A stretch of DNA of 64,000 nucleotides, taken from Bacillota bacterium. GTDB taxonomy: Bacteria; Bacillota; UBA4882; UBA8346. The DNA lies in the NCBI GenBank assembly GCA_023401925.1, contig JAEXDA010000048.1, positions 1 through 64,000 on the forward strand. The letters run 5' to 3'. The position numbers and the translations under genes were made by a program. How positions within the stretch are numbered: the first letter of the stretch is position 1; every line of letters starts with the position of its first letter. Of this stretch, positions 1 through 7,759 are shown one piece after another. A model generated the notes under the pieces. That model did no database searches. It had not been told where the DNA came from and worked only from the letters and a program-made list of their open reading frames with translations.

Positions 1-59
1 GTAATTAGCTTAACAGTTTCTATCTTAAATGCGCGATCAAACTTTCTTCTTTCGTTCAT
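1..59 (-). CDS. IS3-family transposase OrfA, N-terminal fragment
   Basis: The visible product begins MNERRKFDRAFKIETVKLI. This matches the start of IS3-family OrfA proteins, whose N-terminus is typically RRKFDREFKLEAVRL, the beginning of a helix-turn-helix that binds the element ends. The ATG at 59-57 follows a clear GGGAGG site at 71-66. Only about 19 codons are inside the window, so the family call rests on that motif alone. The gene starts inside the stop codon of a 27-codon upstream frame (ATGA overlap). Confidence 0.65.
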   Translation of the reverse strand, partial: MNERRKFDRAFKIETVKLI

Positions 60-139
60 TTTTTTACCTCCCGATTTGTTTTATTATACCAGCCTTTCTT
101 GCTGTCTTTCAAATCGGGGGTAGTGCAATTGGTAACCAT
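56..139 (-). CDS. 27-residue leader frame coupled to the transposase
   Basis: A short frame begins at an ATG (139-137) behind a strong GGAGGAGG site and ends in a TGA that overlaps the transposase ATG as ATGA. The product starts MVTNCTTPDLKDSKKGWYN and resembles nothing I know. Its ribosome binding site and exact coupling suggest it could be translated and pass ribosomes to OrfA. However, a promoter-like sequence lies inside it, so it may equally be chance 5' sequence of the insertion element. Confidence 0.3.
   Translation of the reverse strand: MVTNCTTPDLKDSKKGWYNKTNREVKK
83..112 (-). promoter_or_regulatory. Candidate promoter of the IS3 transposase
   Basis: On the minus strand TTGAAA (112-107) and TATAAT (88-83) are separated by 18 bases, a near-consensus housekeeping promoter. 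A transcript from here would have a short leader holding the GGGAGG site of the transposase. Confidence 0.5.
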
Positions 140-344
140 TTTCTCAACCTCCTCCGGTATACTCACCGACTTAAATGCCGATGTCCAAAGATTTGGATAC
201 GGAAGTCGTACAACTCAAACGGGTAAAATAATAATATAACAACGGTATTCCCTCCAACATTTCAAGGGTCTTAATTTTACCTTTTCGCTTTTCAATTTTA
301 TCTTTACGATATGGCGCTGAGGGAGCGATTCACTTCTCAACTTT

Positions 345-703
345 TCAATCCCGAAGAAATTCCAGACAACCCAAATCAATCCGCATTTCCAATGAGTCAA
401 AAAGGATCTCTTGAGGTAAGACCTCATCTCGCGTTTCCAAAATCTCATCTCCCACAGATGAAATCCTTTCTCCCGTTCCCAAAGGTCTGATTTTAAAGAT
501 ACTATTTCCATCGATACGATAATCGATATCCAATTCTTTCCTGATATGAACGGGTGGCCGCCTTTTATCAAGAAATGTTTGAGGTTGTTTTGCGATTTGT
601 TTGATTTCAAATTCCAAAAAAGGCATAGATCATCCCAAACAGTTTCCATTGCCCGGATTTTTCCTTCAATTGACATATGTTCTAATGCCGAAGTTATTTC
701 CAT
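345..703 (-). pseudogene. Chimeric pseudogene: antitoxin start joined to a DUF3024 remnant
   Basis: From 703 the frame reads MEITSALEHMSIEGKIRAME and continues for 27 codons nearly identical to the start of the intact antitoxin at 1718-1500. It then meets a DUF3024-like sequence whose own ATG is at 626-624 in another frame: MPFLEFEIKQIAKQPQTFL, followed by KRRPPVHIRKELDIDYRIDG. The DUF3024 part resembles the intact copy at 5566-5219 for about 45 residues and then degenerates. No intact protein can be made from either part. The join near 623-628 looks like recombination between two small-gene cassettes. Confidence 0.7.
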
Positions 704-722
704 CAACCCGACCTCAACTTTC
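628..722. repeat. Direct repeat, copy A (antitoxin 5' region)
   Basis: About 95 bases here repeat at 1643-1737 with roughly 90% identity. They include the start of the antitoxin gene and its upstream sequence. The repeat explains how the antitoxin start came to be fused to another gene. Confidence 0.8.
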
Positions 723-1067
723 GCAAAGAAAAAAGTCGTTGAAAATAATGAACACCTAAGCATAAAGTAAAATAAGAAAATAGATTGACAAATAGCCTAA
801 AACCATTACCCAAGCCCTAAAAAACGCTTTGCGTTTTTTTAAGGGTATTCGCCCGACTCCCAGGTTTTGACGGTTGAGCTTCGAAGTTTGAAATACCGAT
901 TGGCCCTCAATTTGAGCCAGTTCCCTTTAAGGGAAAGAGTCGCCTTTAGGCCCTGAATTCATCGAAATTTTTTAGAGACGTAAAATTTCAAATATGTAAA
1001 CACAGGTATTGGTATGGCACTAGACCTAACGCTTTCCAGGGTTTTCCGGCAAATTCGAACGGTGAAA

Positions 1068-1180
1068 GTTGAGTTTCTAAATTATCTATTGAATGATTAA
1101 GTTTCTCATTGACAAACAAAAAAACTTGCCCGGGGTCCCGGACAAGCCTTATCCACAAAATAATCTCTCGCCAAGGCGTC
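1068..1180. repeat. Direct repeat flanking the toxin-antitoxin pair, left copy
   Basis: This stretch matches 1735-1850 closely. Both contain AATTATCTATTGA, a GACAAAC run, the hairpin CTTGCCCGG-loop-CCCGGACAAG, and CTTATCCACAAAATAATCTC. The intact toxin-antitoxin pair lies exactly between the two copies. Confidence 0.8.
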
Positions 1181-1209
1181 GCACCAAAAAGTGACGGAGA
1201 TCTTTGGTT

Positions 1210-1503
1210 CTATTTTAATTTCTTTCTTACCCACGCCGGGTTTCGCCGGCAATCAAGAACGGCATAAACTAATATCAAATCTTCCTCAATACGGTAATAA
1301 ACCGCAAAAGGAAACCTCTTCGACAATAAGCGGTGATATTTTTCGAAAAATAAGGGATGAATACCGGCATAGATTATTAAGGAATCAATATCAGAGAAAA
1401 GCGTATCTAAAAAATATACGCCCAACCCCTCCGCCTGTTTTTCATAGAAGCGAAAACCCTCAATCAAATCCTGGTTTGCAGAATTTAAAATCTGAATTCT
1501 CAT
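1210..1503 (-). CDS. RelE/ParE-family toxin
   Basis: A 97-residue protein with the RelE/ParE layout: an N-terminal strand (MRIQILNSANQDL), a helix ending in FRFYEKQAEGLG, a second helix (YFLDTLFSDIDSL), then strands FPFAVYYRI and LILVYAVLDCRRNPAWVRK. The C-terminal VLDCRRNP is typical of ParE-like toxins found with addiction-module antitoxins. ParE types poison gyrase and RelE types cut mRNA; the sequence does not decide which. The start overlaps the antitoxin stop by ATGA, the normal antitoxin-first order for translational coupling. The gene is intact. Confidence 0.85.
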   Translation of the reverse strand: MRIQILNSANQDLIEGFRFYEKQAEGLGVYFLDTLFSDIDSLIIYAGIHPLFFEKYHRLLSKRFPFAVYYRIEEDLILVYAVLDCRRNPAWVRKKLK

Positions 1504-1718
1504 AACGCTTTATTTCGAATATAGTCTTTTGCCTGATTCCAGTCGATGAATTGATCGGTACCGTTTTGAACCTGTTCTTCCCTATCCGCTAAAACATCCT
1601 TATGCCAGGAAGGTGATGAAATGCTATCCGCTTTTTTGCAAAGATCATCCCAAATGGTTTCCATCGCCCGGATTTTTTCTTCGATTGACATATGTTCTAA
1701 TGCCGAAGTTATTTCCAT
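1500..1718 (-). CDS. Addiction-module antitoxin
   Basis: A 72-residue acidic protein beginning MEITSALEHMSIEEKIRAME. This is the pattern of the putative addiction-module component family that pairs with ParE/RelE-like toxins: an N-terminal helix-rich dimer region followed by a tail such as WHKDVLADREEQVQNGTDQF and DWNQAKDYIRNKAL. I start it at the ATG at 1718 because GAGGT lies seven bases upstream; a TTG one codon earlier is also open. Antitoxins of this kind normally neutralise the toxin and repress their own promoter. Its first 27 codons are duplicated in the pseudogene at 703. Confidence 0.85.
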   Translation of the reverse strand: MEITSALEHMSIEEKIRAMETIWDDLCKKADSISSPSWHKDVLADREEQVQNGTDQFIDWNQAKDYIRNKAL

Positions 1719-1734
1719 CAACCCGACCTCAACT

Positions 1735-1850
1735 TTCTAAATTATCTATTGATATTATACCATAGATTAAGTTTCTAATTGACAAACCAAAAACTTGCCC
1801 GGAGGTCCCGGACAAGTCTTATCCACAAAATAATCTCCCGCCAAGGCGCG
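1735..1850. repeat. Direct repeat flanking the toxin-antitoxin pair, right copy
   Basis: This is the second copy of the 1068-1180 sequence, with a 10-base insertion near 1755. It lies upstream of the antitoxin and may contain its promoter. The internal CTTGCCCGGAGGTCCCGGACAAG is a palindrome able to form a stable hairpin. Confidence 0.8.
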
Positions 1851-1950
1851 AGGCGCAGAGAAAAGCTAATGATTGGTCAATATAGATGAAATAAATTTTT
1901 GAATACTAGAGGATGAACGCAAACCCAAGTGAAAAGAACTTAAACAGGAT

Positions 1951-2072
1951 TAACATGATTTCATGGATTTACAGGATTTTTTTAAAACCCTATGAATTAT
2001 CTGTTTTTTTGCAGCCCATTTTTACCAGGTTTTAATCCTGTAAATCCTGTGAATCCGGTAAATCCTGTCTCC
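1951..2072. repeat. Imperfect inverted repeat of TAAATCCTGT units
   Basis: ACAGGATTAACATGATTTC at about 1955 is mirrored by repeated AATCCTGTAAATCCTGT units at 2032-2070. Degenerate single arms recur at about 4830-4870 and 5035-5070. This type of short AT-rich intergenic repeat is common in many genomes. I see no gene in 1851-2161. Confidence 0.5.
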
Positions 2073-2161
2073 GTTAACTTTTTTAGACCCGACTTTTTCT
2101 AAAAAAATTTAATGCAATATATATACGTAAAATCGCTGGCGGCTATCTTCCATATTCCTAT

Positions 2162-2458
2162 TCATGAATCTTCTCCCCTGACCAGCTCTTCTTTTCCGGT
2201 TAACACTTCCAGCATCACCAGTGCGCCAAGTTTGAAGCCGTATCCAAAAGAAGCGGAGGATTCCATGGCGCATGAGTCATAGCGCAAATCCAGCAGCGTT
2301 TCCAGCTCCGTGTAATCATCACTGGAGAGTTTCTTTTTCCATTTCTCCTTGAGGCCGGATATTTTTTGGTTCAACGGACGGTATTCGGGATTTCGGGGAA
2401 CGATCAATTCCTCGGGAAATATCCGCCCATTATAGAGTTCTTCCAATATCGTTTTCAT
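2162..2458 (-). CDS. Small DUF6809-like protein
   Basis: A 98-residue protein with the layout of the small Bacillota family annotated DUF6809. It has an N-terminal ILEELYNGRIFPEE, a middle PEYRPLNQKISGLKEKW, a charged helix LSSDDYTELETLLDL, and a C-terminal FGYGFKLGALVMLEVLTGKE. Function is unknown; such proteins are often near mobile elements and accessory genes. The ATG at 2458 has AGAAGGCGGAATA upstream, an acceptable ribosome binding site. No membrane segment or catalytic motif is visible. The family call is from remembered pattern only. Confidence 0.65.
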   Translation of the reverse strand: MKTILEELYNGRIFPEELIVPRNPEYRPLNQKISGLKEKWKKKLSSDDYTELETLLDLRYDSCAMESSASFGYGFKLGALVMLEVLTGKEELVRGEDS

Positions 2459-2897
2459 TATTCCGCCTTCTTTTGATTCATTTTGAATCCTTGATTGTTC
2501 ATTCTTAAACTCATGAAAAAACCCAAACTCATCATAACATAACAGTTTATTGAATATTGGATTTTAGCGAGAATATCACTAAGAGAATTTTGCAATGAAG
2601 TGTAAAAAAAATAACTAAAATTAATCCTGTTCCCGTTCCTACATTTGGGCCTAAGTTCATGGCTTTCTAAGACAGAATTGCAAGATTTTCAGGGTTTCAT
2701 ATGAAAGTTTTAAAAAAACGTTCGAAACTTTGACGTTTAAAAACGTATACGCTTAACTTTTCACTCTCCAAAAGTATATATAATGGAGATATGTTGTATA
2801 AAAATATAAGAGTAATAATATAAAAACGTATTTCAGAATGAAATTTGAGATGTCCGAGTCCGTTCTAAATTCTATAATCTAATTCCGCTTAATCTCT
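2459..2897. other. Intergenic stretch without a recognised gene
   Basis: I see no convincing gene, RNA or repeat in this AT-rich spacer. A TATAAT-like sequence near 2777 on the plus strand has no suitable partner and no open frame after it. Confidence 0.5.
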
Positions 2898-3515
2898 TTA
2901 GAACATGATATTTAAAGATTTTACTTTGGGTTTTATTCTTAGTAATTGAATATTATCGGTTTTGATGCGCTTTTTATCGCCCATGAACTCTTCATCTTTG
3001 AGAGTTCCGCTGCCTTCATCAAAAAACATATCTATTTTTCCTTTATATTTTTTTTCAATTTCCCCACCATTCCATGAACTAACCCATCCGCCGTATTCCC
3101 AACCAAAACCAGCAATAATGAAATCTTTTTTATTGATCTTAATCATTTCTTCTAACGAAGTTCCCACTGTATTACCTTCTAACATTTTCCATCTAGTCCC
3201 TTGTTTATATATCGTGATTATCCATGGTCTCTGGTTCTTCCAACGAATGTGGATTTCGTTTAGGGAATTAGGAAAAATATAGCTTACTGTTTCTTCAGGG
3301 GTTCCCATTTCTTCACTAGCACTTATCTTTACTGTTTTAACATTGTTTTTTCCAAACATATTTATTAAGTCTTTTTCATTAGTGTCTTTGGTTATTGGTC
3401 CTACTCTTTCCCCTGGAATACATATCCAATCGTTTGATACAGCTAAAGCACAGGGTTGCCCGAAAATCATAAGAATAAAAATTACTAGGATTATCAATGC
3501 TTTTTTTGAAATCAA
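2898..3515 (-). CDS. Exported protein of unknown function downstream of the RHS tip
   Basis: A 205-residue protein with a clear signal peptide (ISKKALIILVIFILMIF followed by GQPCALAVS). The mature part begins DWICIPGERVGPITKDTNEK and DLINMFGKNNVK, a layout shared by small secreted proteins that open with a VGPI segment. Later parts are strand-rich and end KVKSLNIMF. The start is a TTG with GAGGG seven bases upstream. It lies 65 bases after the RHS gene on the same strand. Genes in this place often encode immunity proteins to the RHS tip, and a periplasmic immunity to a peptidoglycan hydrolase would need export, but this is only positional inference. Confidence 0.6.
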   Translation of the reverse strand: MISKKALIILVIFILMIFGQPCALAVSNDWICIPGERVGPITKDTNEKDLINMFGKNNVKTVKISASEEMGTPEETVSYIFPNSLNEIHIRWKNQRPWIITIYKQGTRWKMLEGNTVGTSLEEMIKINKKDFIIAGFGWEYGGWVSSWNGGEIEKKYKGKIDMFFDEGSGTLKDEEFMGDKKRIKTDNIQLLRIKPKVKSLNIMF

Positions 3516-3580
3516 GTTTATCCCTCGTTTCTCTGAATTTTATTACCTTTTCTATATATATAAACATAAATTAAAAGCTT

Positions 3581-4771
3581 TCATTTTATTGGAATAGAAT
3601 CCGGTGGATTAAGATATACAATTTTACCTTCATTTATTAATTTTACCGGATCAATTAATTGACCATATTTTCTTGCTGTTACATGAACATGAACTGCCAT
3701 ATTTTCGATGGTTGCAGTTGTATTATCCATTTTCGCAATAACTTGTCCTTGGGCTACTTTAATATTTTTTATAACATAAATTTGGTCAAGATGGCAATAA
3801 CTTATCACAATACCGTAAGCATAAAGAATTTTAACGTATTTGCCTGATGCATTAGTAACTGTATCATGGACCTCTATAACTACTCCTTTTTTACCAATTG
3901 ATACAACATCGTATTTTGTACCTCGTGGAATAGGAGCATAATCTGCACCAGTATGCCACAATGAGCCACCACCAGGTACATCAGTTCTCGGACCTGCTGG
4001 CGACGAAATATAAGTCTCTTCTTTAACAGGATTAATCCAATCAGGTTCATTGTTTTCAGTAGATACACCCGTTTTAATTGGCGAATTCTGACTATCATCA
4101 AACCAATTGCTAAAAAGTTCATCATTTAACTCATGTAGGTAATCCCAGAAAAACTTACCCGCATCAAATGGATCCTCATCACCTATAGGGTATTGACCGT
4201 TATTTTGGTCCATAGTGCCAGTATTACTTTCTTCTTTAGACTCTGCTGATTTTGTTTCCTCTTTGACACTTGCTTTCTCCTCCTCCAAAGCTTGCCCCAG
4301 CATTGCAAGTTTAGCATCTTTTTCGGCCTGTTGGACTTTCTGATAATTATCTATCGCTACAAATAAGCTAAACAGCGAAGCAGCGGCACTCAAATTCTTG
4401 TCTCCGGTTAACAAAGCCATTGCATTGATTGTGGCGCTAGCTAAGCCAGCACCCCTTTGCCACCCCATCGCAACATGCCCCGTCGGGTCCGTCGTATTTA
4501 CCGGATTGTTAAAACAATAGCTGTAGAGATTCGGATCATCCGCCACCGAATCCTCGGTAGTAAACCTTCCCACCTCTGGATCATACCACCGGGCATTGTA
4601 ATAATACAGCTCTACATCCTGATCCCAGTCCTTCCCGGTAAACCCGCTGTCATCCTCGTCAACGTTCCGTTCCGTTTCATCATAAATATCGGTATTGATC
4701 CGTTCGCCGAAAGGCGCGAAATCCCTGTTATTTCCTTCATTGGAAAATTGATTATGGTTGTTAAATAAGTT
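3581..4771 (-). pseudogene. Orphan RHS C-terminal tip with M23 peptidase domain (5' truncated)
   Basis: The open frame runs from just after a stop codon at 4774-4772. Its first 66 codons contain the RHS-core motif FTGKDWDQDVELYYYNARW and YDPEVGRF, followed by the signature DPNLYSYCFNNPVNTTDPTG. The only usable start, GTG at 4573, would cut this motif in half, and no RHS repeats lie upstream. So this is the 3' end of a large RHS/YD-repeat gene whose body has been lost. After a charged linker come LytM/M23 zinc-peptidase motifs: WHTGADYAP (H and D ligands) and AVHVHVTARK (HxH). The tip would act on peptidoglycan cross-bridges if expressed. A GTG-started 330-residue product cannot be excluded. 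Confidence 0.75.
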
Positions 4772-4774
4772 TCA

Positions 4775-5218
4775 AGCCTTTTTGTGATTGAAATCTTATC
4801 CAAGTTACCACTATTTACTATCTTTTTTAATCCTGTTCATCCTATAAATCTTGTTAATCTGGTCTATGTTCTTTTATTGGGGCTAAAATTCACGATTTTT
4901 TCATCCGGGATTGACAAGAACCGCAATTGGATAGAATATTCCGGACCATAATTTTTAATAACTTGGGACAGCCCCCTTTTCAAGACATAAAAAAACGCCC
5001 TTTGAAATCCTGTGGCGTCTATACGGCAATTCTTTAATCCAGTTCATCCTTTGAAATTTGTAAATCTGATCTCATACCCTACTATCACGACTATCAAATT
5101 TTTCTAAAAAAGTGTATCGATTTTGTCTCAATAGCTTTAAAGCCTTCAAATCAACCAACAAATTAATAAGAGGGTATTTCTGTAAATTTTAAACTACTTT
5201 TAGCCAAATCGGTCAATT
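4775..5218. other. Intergenic stretch with repeat scars
   Basis: There is no gene here. It holds degenerate AATCCTGT units (about 4830-4870, 5035-5070) and a lone GGGGGCTGTCCCAAG on the minus strand at about 4976-4962. That sequence resembles the outer ends of insertion elements and the terminal repeats at 25896 and 41453. RHS sequence stops abruptly at about 4775. Confidence 0.45.
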
Positions 5219-5566
5219 TTATCCCCAAAAACAGCAAGATTCATCTTCGTCAACAATTTTGAAAAATTGCTCAACAGTATCCACTTCCGGCTTCATTTCA
5301 TAACCATGCCATTTTATGTCGGCTCTTTGCCAATAAATTTTCCAGATATTATTCTTCTTACTATAGGTCCCTTTGGCAACCGGTTTTTCAAGCTTTTTTT
5401 CGGGATTTCCAAATAAAGATCTAATTTCAAAGATAATGATACTGTTTCCATCGATACGATAACCTAAATCGAATTCTTTCCGGATTGAAATGGCTGGCCT
5501 CCGTTTTTCAAGAAAATCCCGGGCGTGTTTTTCGATTTGTTTGATTTCAAATTCCGAAAAAGCCAT
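5219..5566 (-). CDS. DUF3024-family protein
   Basis: A 115-residue protein that fits the DUF3024 family along its whole length. It has MAFSEFEIKQIEKHARDFLE, then KRRPAISIRKEFDLGYRIDG, the EIRSLFGNPEKKLEKPVAK segment, IWKIYWQRADIKWHGYEM, and an acidic end ...FFKIVDEDESCCFWG. The family is common in bacteria, small and cytosolic; no biochemical role is known to me. It sits alone in the decayed region. A second, broken copy lies at 626-345 fused to an antitoxin fragment. The ATG follows the weak site AAAGGAG at good distance. Confidence 0.85.
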   Translation of the reverse strand: MAFSEFEIKQIEKHARDFLEKRRPAISIRKEFDLGYRIDGNSIIIFEIRSLFGNPEKKLEKPVAKGTYSKKNNIWKIYWQRADIKWHGYEMKPEVDTVEQFFKIVDEDESCCFWG

Positions 5567-5603
5567 TGCTGCATTTAACTCCTTTGATGTTAGGTTTTAA
5601 TCA

Positions 5604-6373
5604 TCATCTTACTGTAGGAAGTTCACCGCTAATTTGATATACTTCATACACTGGTAATGGCAACTGAACCATTACCGGATCTTTCTTTTTATCCAACCAT
5701 TTAAACAGTTCAATCATATTTTGTTCCGCGATTGCCGTACAACCCGCCGTCCCTGAATTCTGGTTTCGCCAAATATGTAAAAAAATCATGCTCCCCGCAC
5801 CAGGTTGATTTTCTGGATTATACTCGATAACGATCAGCCATTTATATAAGCCATCGATGCGTTTCATTTTCTCAAATGAATGCCAATCTCCTTTAACCGT
5901 AGCGGCATCGATTATTTGGTTGTAATAAACTGAAGCTGGATCATCAATTCCCTCTGTAGTGTCCGTAATTTGCTCATATTCAAAATCATTGTCTACCGGC
6001 AACCGTGGGGCATACCCCATCCATTTGCCAAGTCGAAACACTCCCACTGGCGATTTTAAGTCTCCCTCTTGTTTCCTCCCATGATTATCAATGAATGTTG
6101 GAACGTGTGCCCGATTCCCCAGGTTAAGCCTTTTTTTCCGATAACTGCGGGAAAGCTGTTTATTACACTCCATTGTCCGGAGACCTTCTCACAAAGATGC
6201 ATTTGGGCTTGAAAATCCGACCACTGATTCGCGAGCACCAAAATTAACTGCACCGAGTCATGGGGAATGCCCAATAATTCCGGAACATTTGCGGCTCCAA
6301 AACTTATACTCTTCAATCCACTGTTAAGTATGAAAAACAATAATGTCAAAAAAAGCAGCCCATTTTTCTTCAT
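5604..6373 (-). pseudogene. L,D-transpeptidase (YkuD-type), split by one frameshift
   Basis: The N-terminal part starts at 6373 with a signal sequence (MKKNGLLFLTLLFFILNSGL) and reaches VIGKKGLTWGIG. The sequence then continues in another frame with KQEGDLKSPVGVFRLG, as in YkuD-family enzymes, and ends with the active-site region HIWRNQNSGTAGCTAI, where the cysteine is the expected nucleophile. The frame change lies between about 6130 and 6060; a run of seven T at about 6129-6135 is one candidate place. Such enzymes make 3-3 cross-links in, or anchor proteins to, peptidoglycan. It follows the TPR gene by 17 bases. A single indel could be a sequencing error. Confidence 0.8.
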
Positions 6374-6390
6374 CTTATTCTTATCGTAAA

Positions 6391-7329
6391 TCAAGGTTTT
6401 TGGTGTTTGGCAAACCACTCGGGCCATTCCGGTTGCGCCCGCAGAAATACCAGGTCTTCATCTTTTTGGATATGGGCGAAATTTTTGTAGCCGTTATTCA
6501 TTGCCAACCCCAAATAGGCAAAAGCTACGATAGACCTTTTCATTCTACTGTATGTACAAGCAATATTATAGTAAACTAAATACTTTTTATCGTAATTTAG
6601 CTCTATCGCCAGTTGATAAGCTTTGACCGAGTCTTCCAACCGAGGAATATTGGAAAGACTGTTCCCGTAACGGTAATAAATCTCCGCCGATGCGAAATGT
6701 TTTAAAGCCGCTTCATATTTTTCAATCGCCAAACCATCTTTCTTGGCTTTGTAATAGGTGTATCCTTCCTCGGAAAGTACATTTGCCAGTGAAATCTGCT
6801 CCTGCCGATCTTGGGGGGACAGTTCTTTACCGCCCGGAAATTTATTAAAATACTTGGCATAAGCGGATGTTAACGGATTATCGGCTTCTACCGGCAATAT
6901 GGTGAGCGTTTTTTCAATCATTTTTTGATGATCAAGATATATTTCAAAAGTCCATTTTCCAGGTTTATCAATATTGGTATTGAGAACATGCCAGGACCAG
7001 GTATAATGGCCGGTGCCTTGCGGTTTAAATACCATTGAAGGCGATTCGATAATATCGTGATCGCCGTCATAAATTTTGCATTTGTAATCGTAAATCTTAA
7101 GCGGTTTTAAATTAAACCATTCGATATAAATATAAACCCGGTCTTCATTTAAAAAAATTTCATTTACATCATTAAGCGGATCATAATCTTTGTTTAGCTC
7201 CGTCGTAAATATACAGCGATAAGCAGGTGTTTCATCTTGGACATTCTCATCGGCATAACAACTGCTTAAGGAGAAAAATAAGAGCAAAAGAACACCCAGT
7301 AAAAATCGCAGGAAAAAACTTTTTTTCAT
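6391..7329 (-). CDS. Exported TPR protein
   Basis: A 312-residue protein with an N-terminal signal (MKKSFFLRFLLGVLLLLFFS), then LSSC. The cysteine could be a lipobox residue, making it a lipoprotein, although the context is not ideal. Residues about 35-150 are strand-rich and describe an Ig-like fold (WTFEIYLDHQKMIEKTL). Residues about 180-310 are TPR repeats, including YYKAKKDGLAIEKYEAALKH, YRYGNSLSNI and VYYNIACTYSRMKRSIVAFA, finishing with the end-of-group pattern DEDLVFLRAQPEWPEWF. It probably acts as a binding scaffold at the envelope. It heads a two-gene unit with the broken L,D-transpeptidase. No enzymatic motif is seen. Confidence 0.75.
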   Translation of the reverse strand: MKKSFFLRFLLGVLLLLFFSLSSCYADENVQDETPAYRCIFTTELNKDYDPLNDVNEIFLNEDRVYIYIEWFNLKPLKIYDYKCKIYDGDHDIIESPSMVFKPQGTGHYTWSWHVLNTNIDKPGKWTFEIYLDHQKMIEKTLTILPVEADNPLTSAYAKYFNKFPGGKELSPQDRQEQISLANVLSEEGYTYYKAKKDGLAIEKYEAALKHFASAEIYYRYGNSLSNIPRLEDSVKAYQLAIELNYDKKYLVYYNIACTYSRMKRSIVAFAYLGLAMNNGYKNFAHIQKDEDLVFLRAQPEWPEWFAKHQKP

Positions 7330-7517
7330 TTAAATTCACCTCGGAAAGTTATGGAACCAACAGTTTTACAATGTAAATCTTAATCCCTTATAAAAAAACT
7401 TACTTGGCTTTTCATCCATTTTTTTAAAAATGATTTCCACCATTACTATTCTTTCTCTTTGACAATTTCATCCAAATTCATTTTAATGATCTCTTCGTCA
7501 AAATGCAATGAGGTGAT

Positions 7518-7751
7518 TTATTTTTCTAAAAGAATAAATGATTTTCCGGTAATTTCGTGTAGTCTGTCCATATGTGGATCTGTATTCTCCTTTTTTCCAG
7601 CCTTTTTATTATACTTTTTTTGGAGTTTACACACCATATGGCAAACGCGGTCAATCAATGAATTCATTCCGTCACAGTTTTGACCATTAACCAAATAAAA
7701 AAGACCGCCAAGTCCAAGCCTGGGATCTTTTCTTTCGGTTGTAACTATCAA
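7518..7751 (-). CDS. Possible small protein of unknown function
   Basis: An open frame of 77 codons begins with TTG nine bases after the end of the DUF2156 gene on the same strand. The product is basic, with KKYNKKAGKKENTDPHMDRL near its end and no recognised motif. There is only a weak ribosome binding site (AGGACGG). Position in a possible operon is the main support; it may be decayed sequence. Confidence 0.3.
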   Translation of the reverse strand: MIVTTERKDPRLGLGGLFYLVNGQNCDGMNSLIDRVCHMVCKLQKKYNKKAGKKENTDPHMDRLHEITGKSFILLEK

Positions 7752-7759
7752 TACCCGTC

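Larger units (their letters stand above)
1..212 (-). mobile_element. IS3-family insertion sequence, left end (partial)
   Basis: The minus strand starts a transposase OrfA at 59 that runs off the window edge. Upstream of it lie a strong ribosome binding site, a promoter and, at about 212-205, the sequence TGTACGAC, which begins with TG as IS3-family ends do. I take this as the probable outer end of the element. The other end and the target duplication lie outside the window, so the boundary is an inference. Confidence 0.6.

Noticed and set aside
29..226. Plus-strand frame of 65 codons at the left edge
   Set aside because: It is the complement of the transposase start and its leader, which have ribosome binding sites and family sequence.
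3379..3567. 62-codon minus-strand frame overlapping the start of the exported protein
   Set aside because: Out of frame with the signal-peptide gene, which has a better start and a clear export signal.
7459..7683. 74-codon plus-strand frame near the DUF2156 gene
   Set aside because: No ribosome binding site and no recognisable sequence; overlaps another doubtful frame on the other strand.
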